64,000 nt of DNA from Arsenicicoccus piscis (lineage in GTDB: Bacteria; Actinomycetota; Actinomycetes; Actinomycetales; Dermatophilaceae), in assembly GCF_022568835.1 (NCBI RefSeq), contig NZ_JAKZHV010000007.1, forward strand, positions 62,001 to 126,000, given 5' to 3'. Positions within the stretch are counted from its first letter, which is position 1. Every line of letters starts with the position of its first letter. The notes under the pieces are model-generated. The model did not search any database. It had not been told where the DNA came from and worked only from the letters and a program-made list of their open reading frames with translations. Made by a program: the position numbers and the translations under genes. Below are positions 15,784 to 24,272 of this stretch, one piece after another.

Positions 15784-16752
15784 ATGACCTTCTCCATCGT
15801 GGCCGCCCTCGGTCCCCGCTGCGGCGTCGCCGTCGCCTCGAAGTTCCTGGCGGTGAGCAACACCGTCCCCGCCGTCGGACCGTTCGGCGCGGTCGCCACC
15901 CAGGCCGCCGCGAAGGTCTCGTTCAAGCCCGACCTGCTCGCCCTGCTCGCCCAGGGTGTCCCCGTGCACCAGGCGCTCGCCAAGGTCCTGGCCGCCGACC
16001 CGGGTGCCGACGACCGGCAGGTGGGGGTCGTGGCGCTGGGTGCTGGTGATGATGGCGGCGCTGGTACTGGTGGTGGCGCGGCGGCGTCGCACACCGGGGC
16101 GGGGTGCTACCCGTGGGCCGGAGGGGTGACGGGCGTCGCCGCGGATGGGGCGGTCTACGCGATCCAGGGGAATGTGCTGGCCGGGCCCCAGGTGGTGGCT
16201 GCGGTCGAGGCGGCCTTCTGCGCGGCCGCCGCGGAGTCGGGGTCGGACGCAGAGCCGGAGGCAGGGTGGGACGAGGAGCCGGGTGCGGCCGGAGCGGCCT
16301 TCGTGCGCCGGCTGATGGCGGCCCTGCTGGCCGGCGACCGCGCCGGCGGTGATCGGCGCGGGCGGCAGAGCGCGGCCGTGCTGGCGCACGAGGAGGGGTC
16401 GGGCTACGACGAGAGCGGGGTGCTCGCGGACCTGCGCGTCGACGACCACACCGACCCGGTGCCCGAGCTGGCGCGCCTGGTGGACCTGTCCGAGCTGTAC
16501 TTCGGCCGGCCCGAGGGCGTGCAGCCGCTGACCGGGGAGCTGCTCACGGAGGTGGCGGCCCGGTTGCGGGCGCTCGGCCACGAGGTGTCGGCCGAGCCCG
16601 CGCTGCACCCGGACCGGCCCGACCCGGCCGTCGTCGACCTCGCGCTCGGCGCGTGGGCCGGGATGGAGAACCTCGAGACGCGGCTCGTGCCCGGCGGCAT
16701 CGATGCGCGCGTCCTCACCGCCCTGCGCGCCGCGACCCCCCGCGCCCGCTGA
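15784..16752 (+). CDS. DUF1028 family protein (Ntn-hydrolase-like fold)
   Basis: A 322-residue protein whose first 230 residues match the DUF1028 pattern: MTFSIVAALGPRCGVAVASK, AVGPFGAVATQA, then a central HTGAGCYPWAGG and IQGNVLAGPQVV. DUF1028 proteins share a fold with Ntn hydrolases; their reaction is not established. The C-terminal 90 residues (LSELYFGRPEGVQPL onward) resemble the peptidoglycan-binding-like tail seen in some members. It is divergent from aroG with overlapping promoter regions; CATACT lies five bases before the ATG. Confidence 0.85.
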   Translation: MTFSIVAALGPRCGVAVASKFLAVSNTVPAVGPFGAVATQAAAKVSFKPDLLALLAQGVPVHQALAKVLAADPGADDRQVGVVALGAGDDGGAGTGGGAAASHTGAGCYPWAGGVTGVAADGAVYAIQGNVLAGPQVVAAVEAAFCAAAAESGSDAEPEAGWDEEPGAAGAAFVRRLMAALLAGDRAGGDRRGRQSAAVLAHEEGSGYDESGVLADLRVDDHTDPVPELARLVDLSELYFGRPEGVQPLTGELLTEVAARLRALGHEVSAEPALHPDRPDPAVVDLALGAWAGMENLETRLVPGGIDARVLTALRAATPRAR

Positions 16753-16792
16753 CGACTGGGGCCGCTGACGGCTGATGCCGCCTGCCGGGTGG

Positions 16793-16811
16793 CACCCAGC
16801 GAGCGTGGGTG
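16793..16811. terminator. Possible weak bidirectional hairpin terminator
   Basis: CACCCA (16793-16798) and TGGGTG (16806-16811) form a perfect 6-bp stem with a 7-nt loop between two convergent genes. There is no U-tract. Confidence 0.3.
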
Positions 16812-16814
16812 AAG

Positions 16815-17543
16815 TCAGCCCTGCGGCGGCTGCGGGGCGTCCAGCCCGTGGGCCAGCGCGTAGCGCACCAGCTGCACCCGGTTGTGCAGCTGCAGCTTGT
16901 TCAGCGTCGACTGGACGTGGTTCTGGACAGTGCGGTGGGAGATGAACAGCTCGGTCGCGATCTCCTTGTAGGACAGGCCGGTCGCCACCAGCAGCAGCAC
17001 CTCGGTCTCGCGGGGCGTGAGCTGCAGCGCGGGATCGCTCGTGGGGGCGCTGGGCGAGGCGGCGAGGCGGCGGAACTCCCCCAGCACCAGGCCGGCGAGT
17101 CCGGGGGTGAAGACGGCCTTGCCGGCGGCGGTCGCGTGGACCGCGTCGATAAACTCCTCGCGGGCGGCGGACTTCACCAGGTATCCCGAGGCGCCCGACT
17201 TCACCGCCTCCAGCACGTCCTGCTGCTCGGCGCTCGCCGACAGGATCAGCACCCGGGTCGGCAGGGCGGCCTCGGCGAGCGCGACGCACACCTCGTCACC
17301 GCGTAGACCGGGCAGGTTCAGGTCGAGGACGAGGACGTCCGGCCGGGTGGCGATGGTGCGGCGGACGGCCGACGGGCCGTCGTCGGCGATGCCCACGACG
17401 TCGAACCCGGCGTCCTCGAGGTCGCGCGCGACGGCGTCCCGCCACATCGGGTGGTCGTCGGCGACGAGGACGCGCACCTGCTCGGCGGACCCACGCCCGC
17501 TCGGCGCGGCGCCTGCGCTGCTCGGCTCTGTCGTCCTGCTCAC
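16815..17543 (-). CDS. NarL/LuxR-family response regulator
   Basis: A 242-residue regulator with a receiver domain (about 22-140; acidic pocket ADDHPMW, phospho-acceptor Asp in VLVLDLNLPG, Lys in YLVKSAAREEF) and a C-terminal LuxR-type helix-turn-helix (about 175-235; LTPRETEVLLLVATGLSYKE and SHRTVQNHVQSTLNKL). A strong AGGAGAGG precedes the GTG start, which overlaps the histidine kinase stop by GTGA, so the pair is translationally coupled. Target genes cannot be inferred. Confidence 0.93.
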   Translation of the reverse strand: MSRTTEPSSAGAAPSGRGSAEQVRVLVADDHPMWRDAVARDLEDAGFDVVGIADDGPSAVRRTIATRPDVLVLDLNLPGLRGDEVCVALAEAALPTRVLILSASAEQQDVLEAVKSGASGYLVKSAAREEFIDAVHATAAGKAVFTPGLAGLVLGEFRRLAASPSAPTSDPALQLTPRETEVLLLVATGLSYKEIATELFISHRTVQNHVQSTLNKLQLHNRVQLVRYALAHGLDAPQPPQG

Positions 17544-18802
17544 GGCCTCTCCTCGCGCTGGGGCGGTGCCACCAGCGGCACCGTCAGCACCACCGTAGTG
17601 CCCCGACCGGGCGTGGAGCGGACGTTCGCGGTGCCGCCGAGGTCGGCGACCCGTCCACAGATGCTCTGACTGACCCCGAGCCGGCCGGCGTCCTTGGCCT
17701 CGGCGAGCCGCTGCGGGGTGCAGCCGACCCCGTCGTCGCGCACAGTGACGGTCACGTCGGTGCCGAGGTCCTCGATCAGCACCCAGGCCTTCGCGTCCGG
17801 ACCGGCGTGCTTGGTCACGTTGTCCAGGGCCGCCCGCACGGCCAGCGCCAGCTCCTGCGCCCGTCCGGCCTCGAGCAGCACCGGCTGGGCGGGCGCGGCG
17901 ACCGAGACGCGGGCCGACCCCGAGGCCGCGAGCAACCGGCCGAGGTCGGCGTCGCCGGTGCCCACCGCGGCTGCTCCGGCGGCCCCGGCTGCCGGCGATG
18001 CCGGTGCCGATGACTCGGGCGTGCCGGCACCGGCTCCCAGGGTCGCCGACCGACCCTGGCCCGCTCCGCGCCGCCCCTGCACCAGGTCGCGCAGCTCGCG
18101 CTCGGACTCGGCCGCCAGGTCGGCGAGGTCGGCGCTCGGGCCACCGAGCTGCTGGCCACGGCGGTGGATGAAGGCGAGGTTCTGCAGGACGCCGTCGTGG
18201 ATGCTGCGGGCGAGCCGGTCCCGCTCGGCGATCTCGGCGCGGACGCGCATCGCCTCGTCCAGCGCGCGCTGGCCACGACGGGCGACGTCCACGCACCACC
18301 CGAGGCAGCCACCGATGAGCAGCAGCAGCACCAGGTTGTAGACCGTGCCCTCGGTCGGTGCCCCGACCTCCAGGATGTCGGCGGCGCCCACGACGAGCGC
18401 CGCAGCGAGACCGCCGCGCCACCCGCCGAGCACCGCGCAGCCCATGACCGGCGAGGCGGCCCAGGTGGCCGGCAGCGTGGTGGCCCCGGCCGCGATGTTC
18501 TCCGGGCTGTCGGCGACCCGGGTCAGCAGGATGCCCGCACAGGCGAGCGCGAGCTCTACCGCGAGCAGGGGCCAGGTGCGGCGCCGCAACAGCAGCACGA
18601 ACACGGTCCACAGCCCGAGCACGAGCACCACGGCGAGCGCGACCAGCGGCCGGTGGAAGTCGCCGAGCCGGTGCCACACCATGACGACCGCATACAGCCA
18701 CGACAGGACGCGATAGGTGTCGACCCCGCGGTCCAGCGCGAACTCCAGCGCCGACCCCCGCCCCCGGTCCGCCGCGCCGGCCGCCGTGGCCGCTCTGCTC
18801 AC
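17540..18802 (-). CDS. Membrane sensor histidine kinase (HisKA_3 / NarX type)
   Basis: A 420-residue sensor with about five hydrophobic segments in residues 35-180 and no obvious extracellular domain. The HisKA_3 dimerisation domain has the phospho-acceptor in SIHDGVLQNLAFIHRRG, and the HATPase domain has LDNVTKHAG (N box) and VTVRDDGVGC (G1). An Ala/Pro/Gly-rich insert of about 45 residues lies between them. It is the cognate kinase of the overlapping response regulator. The GTG start at 18802 overlaps the stop of the plsC gene (GTGA), making a coupled plsC-kinase-regulator operon, and suggests a role in envelope or lipid sensing (inference). Confidence 0.9.
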   Translation of the reverse strand: MSRAATAAGAADRGRGSALEFALDRGVDTYRVLSWLYAVVMVWHRLGDFHRPLVALAVVLVLGLWTVFVLLLRRRTWPLLAVELALACAGILLTRVADSPENIAAGATTLPATWAASPVMGCAVLGGWRGGLAAALVVGAADILEVGAPTEGTVYNLVLLLLIGGCLGWCVDVARRGQRALDEAMRVRAEIAERDRLARSIHDGVLQNLAFIHRRGQQLGGPSADLADLAAESERELRDLVQGRRGAGQGRSATLGAGAGTPESSAPASPAAGAAGAAAVGTGDADLGRLLAASGSARVSVAAPAQPVLLEAGRAQELALAVRAALDNVTKHAGPDAKAWVLIEDLGTDVTVTVRDDGVGCTPQRLAEAKDAGRLGVSQSICGRVADLGGTANVRSTPGRGTTVVLTVPLVAPPQREERP

Positions 18803-19854
18803 CTCGCTGTGCCCCGCTCGTCCCGACCGGCCTCGTGCGGTTCGTGCGGCTCGGCGGTGTCGTGCGGCTCGAGCGACTCGGCCGGCTCGTGCGGCTCGGC
18901 GGGAGCGGCGAGCTCTACCTCGTCCTCGGCGGGCGCATCGGGGTGTGTCTCGGCCCGCCCGCCGGAGCGCCGGACCGTGGCCACGGCCTCCTCCTGCAGG
19001 TGCCGGGCACGGGTGGTGGCCTCCTCCTGCAGCTGGCGGGCGCGGGTGGTGGCCTCCTCCGAGATCACCTTGGCGCGGGCCGTCGCGTCTTCCTGCAGCT
19101 GGCGGGCCCGCGTGGTCGTCTCCTCCGAGATGACCTTGGCGCGAGCGGCCGCCTCGTCGGCGCGGGTGCGGGCCTGGTCGACCAGGCGCTGCTTGCGCGA
19201 GGAGGCGTACTCGTCGACGTACTCCTGGCCGGACAGCTCCATCAGCTCGTACATCACCTCGTCGGTGATGGCGCGCAGGACGAACCGGTCCTCCTCCATC
19301 CCTTCGTACCGCGAGAAGTCCAGCGGCTCGCCGATCCGGATCCCGATGCGCATGATCTTCGGGACGATGGTGCCGGTCGGCTGGGCCTTGTCGGTGCCGA
19401 TCATGGCGACCGGCAGCACCGGCACGCCCGCCTCGAGCGCGAGGCGCGCCACCCCGGTCTTGCCGCGGTAGAGCCGCCCGTCCGGCGAGCGGGTCCCCTC
19501 GGGGTAGATCCCGAACAGCTCGCCCTCGCGCAGCACCTTCAGCCCCGCGTTGAGCGCCGCCATCGACGCCTTGCCGCCGGACCGGTCGATCGGGATCTGA
19601 CCCACGCCCTTGAAGAAGCCGGCCGTGAGCCGACCCTTGATACCCGTGCCGGTGAAGTACTCCATCTTGGCCGGGAAGGTGATCCGCCGCGGCAGCACCA
19701 GCGGCAGGAAGATCGAGTCGGAGAAGGAAAGGTGGTTGCTCGCGAGGATCGCGCCACCCTTGGCGGGGACGTTCTCGAGTCCCTCCACCCACGGCCTGAA
19801 GAGCACCTTGAGGACCGGCCCCAGGGCCAGCGTCTTGAGCAGCCAGTAGAGCAC
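18799..19854 (-). CDS. plsC: 1-acyl-glycerol-3-phosphate acyltransferase with repeat coiled-coil tail
   Basis: A 351-residue protein. The first 220 residues form a PlsC acyltransferase with the catalytic NHLSFSD (H-X4-D), FPAKMEYF, GQIPIDRSGG and GIYPEGTRSPDG, normal for phosphatidic acid synthesis. The tail is unusual: about 90 residues of predicted helix built from repeats such as ARAKVISEE and TTRARQLQEE, followed by an acidic His/Glu/Pro-rich end. GAGGAGGA precedes the GTG start. It heads an operon with the two-component system; the M. tuberculosis counterpart would be Rv2182c. Confidence 0.92.
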   Translation of the reverse strand: MLYWLLKTLALGPVLKVLFRPWVEGLENVPAKGGAILASNHLSFSDSIFLPLVLPRRITFPAKMEYFTGTGIKGRLTAGFFKGVGQIPIDRSGGKASMAALNAGLKVLREGELFGIYPEGTRSPDGRLYRGKTGVARLALEAGVPVLPVAMIGTDKAQPTGTIVPKIMRIGIRIGEPLDFSRYEGMEEDRFVLRAITDEVMYELMELSGQEYVDEYASSRKQRLVDQARTRADEAAARAKVISEETTTRARQLQEDATARAKVISEEATTRARQLQEEATTRARHLQEEAVATVRRSGGRAETHPDAPAEDEVELAAPAEPHEPAESLEPHDTAEPHEPHEAGRDERGTAR

Positions 19855-19894
19855 GCAGTCCTCCTCGAAGTGTTCGGACGGACTCTAGCGGGTG

Positions 19895-20689
19895 TTACAG
19901 ACGCGCGCCGTCGTCGGTCTCGTCCGGGCGCGAGCTCGGCAGCCGCCAGAAGAGCAGTCCGAGGCCCGCGATCGCGAGCGCCCACCCTAGGTAGAGCAGC
20001 CAGCGGCGCCCGTCGGTGCCCACGACGGCCAGCACGAGGAGCAGCAGCGGGCCGCCCACCAGCCCGACCAGGATGGCCCAGAAGGTCGGGTCGGCCACCA
20101 GCCCCGGCAGCCGTCGCGGCGCCGGCGGCTCCCAGTCGTCGGCGTCCTCGTCGCTCTCCGGGGCCAGCTCGTAGGACCGCCACGAGCTCCCCATCGTCAG
20201 TCCGTCGTGGGTGCGAGGCTGGTAGATCGGGGGCGGGCCCTGCCTGTTGGGGCGCTGGTGGTCGGGGCCTTGGGGGTTGGGGTCGTGGAGGTTCGGGGTT
20301 TGGAGGTTCGGGCCTTGCTGGCCCGGTAGCGCGTTCGGCGGCGGCTTGATCGGCGCAGGCGTGGGGGCTTCCCCAGCCCCAGCAGTCTCGGCAGCCCCAG
20401 GGGTCTCGGGTGTCCCACTGGTCTCGGCAGCACCACCAGTTGCTGCCGCCCCACCAGTTGCTGCAGCCCCACTGGTCCCAGAGGCCTCGGGGGCCTCAGC
20501 AAGGCGGGCGTCGGTCGCCGCGCCCGGCTCGTTCCAGCGCGCCACGATCTCGGCGAACGCCGCGTCGAAGTCGGTGTCTGCGTGCGAGTCGTCGTGCGAG
20601 TCGGCCTGGGAGCTGGCGGGCGAGTCCGGCTGGGAGTCCGGCCGACTCTCGTCGGCGTCCTTGCGCGGGTCCTGTGGAGCCTCGGGCAC
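19895..20689 (-). CDS. Low-complexity protein with two C-terminal membrane helices
   Basis: A 264-residue protein of unknown function. Residues 1-60 are acidic and Ser/Asp-rich, 70-150 consist of Ala/Gly/Thr and Pro/Asn repeats (TGGAA, QGPN), and the C terminus has two hydrophobic helices at about 195-220 and 228-248. A short conserved-looking block, FDAAFAEIVARWNE, lies near 45. The GTG start has GAGGAGC upstream; an overlapping ATG is in another frame. It may be a small actinobacterial membrane protein with a disordered cytoplasmic arm; similar proteins lie next to plsC in relatives, but I cannot name a family. Confidence 0.7.
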   Translation of the reverse strand: MPEAPQDPRKDADESRPDSQPDSPASSQADSHDDSHADTDFDAAFAEIVARWNEPGAATDARLAEAPEASGTSGAAATGGAAATGGAAETSGTPETPGAAETAGAGEAPTPAPIKPPPNALPGQQGPNLQTPNLHDPNPQGPDHQRPNRQGPPPIYQPRTHDGLTMGSSWRSYELAPESDEDADDWEPPAPRRLPGLVADPTFWAILVGLVGGPLLLLVLAVVGTDGRRWLLYLGWALAIAGLGLLFWRLPSSRPDETDDGARL

Positions 20690-20793
20690 GGCATGCTCCT
20701 CGTGGGTTCCTCGTGGGTTCGTGAGCCGCCGCGAGCAGCTGGTCAGGGCTGGCCACGCCGGTCGACGAACGAGCAGGACTGGGCGCACCAAGG

Positions 20794-21507
20794 CTAACCC
20801 GTCCGCACCTCGACGTCGCTCCACACGGGCAGATGGTCGGTGGCCGACACGACGTCGCGCCGAGCCAGCCCGTCGGCGACCAGCTGGTCGATCGAGCCCT
20901 CGGCGACCACGTCGACGTGCCGGTCGCCCCAGATGACGTCAAGCCGGTGCACCGGGGCGTCGACGGGATAGGTGGGCGCCGATCCGGTGAGCACGTGCAG
21001 CCGGCCCGCGATCAACCCCCAGGCCGGCCCGTCTGACCCCTCGTTGAGGTCGCCCGCGACGAGGATCGGCAGCTCGGCCGCCGCGGCGTCGGCCCCCAAG
21101 CGGTCGAGGATCGCGCGGGCGTGCCGGACCCGCTCGTCGCCGCGCAGCGACAGGTGCACGGACGCCGCCACGAGCTCTACCCCGTCGAGCGCGAGCTGGA
21201 CGATCGCGAAACCGCGGGTGCGCGCGAACGGCCGCACCGGCAGCCGCAGGTGCTCGGCGTGCCGCAGCTGGACGCGCGGCGACAGCAGCACCGTCGTGCC
21301 GCCGCTGCCACGATGGTGACCGGGCCAGACCAGGCCCACCCCGGCAGCGAACCGCGCGACGCGGCGACCCGACCCGAGCCGGCGGGGCACCTCCTGAAGC
21401 AGCAGCACGTCGGGGGCGATGGCGCGCACCACGCGCCGGGCCGCTGCTTCGTCGTCGAGGAAGTCGCGCAGGTTGTAGGACGCGACCCGCAACCGGGCGA
21501 CCGGCAC
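20794..21507 (-). CDS. Endonuclease/exonuclease/phosphatase family protein
   Basis: A 237-residue protein with the EEP fold: VASYNLRD near the start, VLLLQEVPRR (metal-binding Glu), LVAASVHLSLRGDE, ILVAGDLNEGSD (Asp/Asn) and the terminal SATDHLPVWSDV (Asp-His). These are the metal and catalytic residues of DNase I-like phosphodiesterases; the substrate could be nucleic acid, a lipid or a sugar phosphate. The GTG start lies 2 bp after the stop of the ROK kinase gene upstream, so it is probably the last gene of that operon. Confidence 0.85.
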   Translation of the reverse strand: MPVARLRVASYNLRDFLDDEAAARRVVRAIAPDVLLLQEVPRRLGSGRRVARFAAGVGLVWPGHHRGSGGTTVLLSPRVQLRHAEHLRLPVRPFARTRGFAIVQLALDGVELVAASVHLSLRGDERVRHARAILDRLGADAAAAELPILVAGDLNEGSDGPAWGLIAGRLHVLTGSAPTYPVDAPVHRLDVIWGDRHVDVVAEGSIDQLVADGLARRDVVSATDHLPVWSDVEVRTG

Positions 21508-21508
21508 G

Positions 21509-22498
21509 TCAGTCGACCGGCACCCCGGCGTCGACGCGCGCCAGGTCGGCGGCACCGATCACACCGGCGTCGTTGCGGAAGGACGCCACGACGATGTCGG
21601 GCTCGGGCCGGTAGCCACGGCCGGTCAGGTCGCGCTTGAAGGTCTCGCGCGCCGGGCCGAGCAGCAGCTCCCCCGCCGCGGACACCCCGCCGCCGATGAC
21701 GAACCGACCGGGATCCAGAGCCGCAGCGAGATTGGCGAGCCCCCGCCCGAGCCAGGTGCCGATCTCGCCGAGCAGCTCGATGCACGCCTGGTCGCCCTGC
21801 TGGGCGGCCTCGGTGATGAGCGGTCCGGTCAGGTTGTTCTCGTCGCCCTCGAGGCGGGCGATCAGGTCGCTGGCCACGGGCGAGCGCGCGGCGATCAGGC
21901 CACGGGCCTCGCGCACGAGCGCGTTGCCGGAGGCGTACTGCTCCCAGCAGCCGCGGTTGCCGCACTCGCAGCGGTGCCCGCCGGGCACCACCTTCATGTG
22001 GCCGAACTCCCCCGCGATGCCGAAGCGGCCACGATCGATCTGACCGTCGCGGACGATGGCGCCGCCGATGCCGGTGCCGAGGTTGACCATCATCAGGTGG
22101 CTCTCGCCGATGCCGGAGCCGAAGCGCCACTCGGCCCAGGCCGCCGCGTTCGCGTCGTTGTCGACGAAGATCGGCAGGTTGACCCGGTCGCTCAACCGGT
22201 CGCGCAGCGGCTCGTTGCGCCAGGACAGGTGTGGCGCGAAGAGCACGGTCGCACGGTCGGCCGACACGAAGCCGGCGGCGCCGATCCCCACCGCCACGAC
22301 CCGCTCCGCATCAGCACCCAGCTGATGGCGCAGGTCGTCGATCACCTCGACGAGCGTGTCCTCGACCACGGCCGGTGAGGTGCTGCGGTGCGGCGTGTGC
22401 CGCCGCGCCCGCGCGAGGATGGAGCCGTGCTCGTCGAGCACGCCTCCAGCCACCTTCGTGCCGCCGATGTCTACCCCGATGGACAGGGTGCTGGTCAT
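21509..22498 (-). CDS. ROK-family sugar kinase, glucokinase-like
   Basis: A 329-residue kinase with the phosphate motif GVDIGGTKVAGGV at the N terminus, the sugar-binding VDNDANAAAWAE, MVNLGTGIGGAIV and the ROK zinc motif CECGNRGCWEQYASG (about 165-180). It phosphorylates glucose or a similar hexose using ATP. It begins inside the stop of a second ROK kinase (ATGA overlap), so the two are adjacent paralogues in one operon. Confidence 0.92.
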   Translation of the reverse strand: MTSTLSIGVDIGGTKVAGGVLDEHGSILARARRHTPHRSTSPAVVEDTLVEVIDDLRHQLGADAERVVAVGIGAAGFVSADRATVLFAPHLSWRNEPLRDRLSDRVNLPIFVDNDANAAAWAEWRFGSGIGESHLMMVNLGTGIGGAIVRDGQIDRGRFGIAGEFGHMKVVPGGHRCECGNRGCWEQYASGNALVREARGLIAARSPVASDLIARLEGDENNLTGPLITEAAQQGDQACIELLGEIGTWLGRGLANLAAALDPGRFVIGGGVSAAGELLLGPARETFKRDLTGRGYRPEPDIVVASFRNDAGVIGAADLARVDAGVPVD

Positions 22499-23613
22499 GC
22501 ATCTCCTTGGGTGGACCGTCGGCCGCGGCCGCTCGGTGCGGTGGCCTGGGTCGGCGTGCTCTGGGCGGTCTTCTTGGTGGTGCTCGTGGTGGCCTTGTTG
22601 GCGGTGCTAAACGCGGTGCTCGTGGCGGGGGTGGAGCCGGCCGCACCGGGCACGACCGCGTCGACCGCCTGCAGCAGCTCGGCCGCGAGCGCGGCGGCAC
22701 CGATCATGCCGGCGTCGTTGCCGAGCGTGGCGGGGATGAACTGCGCCTCCGGCCGGTGGCCGCGGGCGGTGAGGTTGCGACGGAACGAGCGCCGCGCCGA
22801 GTCCAGCAGCAGGTCACCGGCCTCGACCACGCCGCCACCGACGACGATGACCTCCGGGTCGAGCACGGCCACCATCGAGGCCGCGCCGACCCCGACCCAG
22901 CTGCCGAGGTCCTCGAGCAGCTCACGGCAGGCGGGGTCACCCTCCTTGGCCAGCGCGGTGATCGACTTGCCCTTGAGCTTGGCGGGGTCGTCGTCGCAGG
23001 TCGCGCGAAGCTTCGCCGCGTGCGGTGTCCCGGAGGCGACCAGCGCCCTGCCGGCCCGCAGCAGCGCGTTGCCGCTCGCGTACATCTCCCAGCAGCCCTT
23101 GTTGCCGCAGCCGCACTGCGGGCCGTTCTTGACCATCCGGATGTGGCCGATCTCGGCCGCGAAGCCGTAGGCGCCGCGCAGCATCCGGCGACCGATGATG
23201 ATGCCGCCGCCGATGCCCGTGCCGACCGTGATGGCGAGGATGTGGTCGTAGCCCTGGCCGGCGCCGAAGCGGTACTCGCCCCAGGCCGCCGCGTTGGCGT
23301 CGTTGTCGAGCACCACGGGGTAGTCGATGAGCGACTCCATCCGCAGCTTCATCGGCTCGTCCTGCAGGCCGAGGTTGGTGCCGTAGCTGACGTGGGACCC
23401 GGTCGCGTCGACGAAGCCCGCCACCGCCATCCCCACGCCGGCGATCTGGCGGTGGACGGCGAGCTCCCGCACCAGGTCCGCACAGGTCGACGCCACGGCC
23501 TCGGCACCCCGGTCGGTGCTGCGCCGCCCGCGGGCGACCACGTGGCCGTGCTCGTCGACGACAGCACCCGCGATCTTGGTGCCCCCGATGTCCAGTCCGA
23601 TGTTCAGGCTCAC
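22495..23613 (-). CDS. glk: ROK-family glucokinase with extended low-complexity tail
   Basis: A 372-residue ROK kinase: GLDIGGTKIAGAVVDEHG, LDNDANAAAWGE, TVGTGIGGGIIIG and CGCGNKGCWEMYASG. The core ends near residue 318; the last 55 residues are a Ser/Thr/Lys-rich tail (NKATTSTTKKTAQST) absent from typical glucokinases. The GTG start at 23613 has AAGGAG five bases upstream and overlaps the preceding gene's stop (GTGA). This copy looks closer to the main actinobacterial glucokinase than the downstream one, but I cannot prove which is the housekeeping enzyme. Confidence 0.9.
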   Translation of the reverse strand: MSLNIGLDIGGTKIAGAVVDEHGHVVARGRRSTDRGAEAVASTCADLVRELAVHRQIAGVGMAVAGFVDATGSHVSYGTNLGLQDEPMKLRMESLIDYPVVLDNDANAAAWGEYRFGAGQGYDHILAITVGTGIGGGIIIGRRMLRGAYGFAAEIGHIRMVKNGPQCGCGNKGCWEMYASGNALLRAGRALVASGTPHAAKLRATCDDDPAKLKGKSITALAKEGDPACRELLEDLGSWVGVGAASMVAVLDPEVIVVGGGVVEAGDLLLDSARRSFRRNLTARGHRPEAQFIPATLGNDAGMIGAAALAAELLQAVDAVVPGAAGSTPATSTAFSTANKATTSTTKKTAQSTPTQATAPSGRGRRSTQGDA

Positions 23614-24272
23614 GTTGACTCCTTCGTAGATCGACGTGCCTGATTCTTCGCCGGTGCGCGCGTTTTCGCAGGTTTCGCTTCCGGGGTGGCCTCTGGCGCC
23701 TGCGACGGCTCGCCCGGGTGCTGCTCGTGGTGGTGCTGGTGCTGGTGCTGGTGCTGGTCGGGATCGGGCTGCCGCTCGGGGGCTGTCGCACCCGCGCGTC
23801 GGGCCCGGCCCTGCTCGGCCAGCCCGCGCAGCAGGTCCGCCCCCATGGTCACCAGGTCGGCGACCTGGTCGATCGCGTCGGGGCTCACTGCCGTGGCGAT
23901 GCGGATGGCCCGGCAGATCGGGCACACCTGGCACGCGTCGGTCCCGCCGTCACGGGCGCACCGCTCGTGCGAGGGGTCGTGCGCCTCGTGGTCCCGCGCG
24001 TGGTCCTCCGCTCGGCCCTTCGCGTGGTCCTGCGCACGGCCCGTGCCGTGACCGGCAGCGGTGCTTGCCGCCCGGCCGGCAGCCGCACCGGCGGCCGACC
24101 GGCCGGCGGCGAACGCGTGGGCGGCCGACTTGGCCCGTCGCGGGCCGAGCGCCTCGCGCAGTGCCGCGGTCAGCTGCGCGGCCTGCTCGCCGACCGGGTC
24201 GGACTCGCGGGCCGTGCCGTGCTCGGTGTCATCGGCCGATCCGTGGGCCGGCCCCTGGTCAGCGTTCGACAC
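23610..24272 (-). CDS. Cys/His-rich conserved hypothetical protein
   Basis: A 220-residue protein of unknown function lying between an SRPBCC gene and a glucokinase gene. The N-terminal half is Ala/Arg/Asp-His rich and probably disordered. A short conserved core has ACQVCPICRAIRIA (about 113-126), a Cys-x2-Cys-x2-Cys motif, followed by a helix VSPDAIDQVADLVTMGADLL. Then comes a His/Gln run (DQHQHQHQHHHEQH) and a Lys/Pro/Ala tail. The Cys and His residues suggest metal binding. Similar proteins occur at this position in Streptomyces (DUF5304-like, tentative). The GTG start overlaps the SRPBCC gene by 14 bp. Confidence 0.7.
   Translation of the reverse strand: MSNADQGPAHGSADDTEHGTARESDPVGEQAAQLTAALREALGPRRAKSAAHAFAAGRSAAGAAAGRAASTAAGHGTGRAQDHAKGRAEDHARDHEAHDPSHERCARDGGTDACQVCPICRAIRIATAVSPDAIDQVADLVTMGADLLRGLAEQGRARRAGATAPERQPDPDQHQHQHQHHHEQHPGEPSQAPEATPEAKPAKTRAPAKNQARRSTKEST

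Noticed and set aside
22495..23613. Fusion of the ROK kinase with an upstream part starting near 23934
   Set aside because: The added stretch is a shadow of the Cys/His-rich gene in another frame; AAGGAG and GTG 23613 mark the real start.
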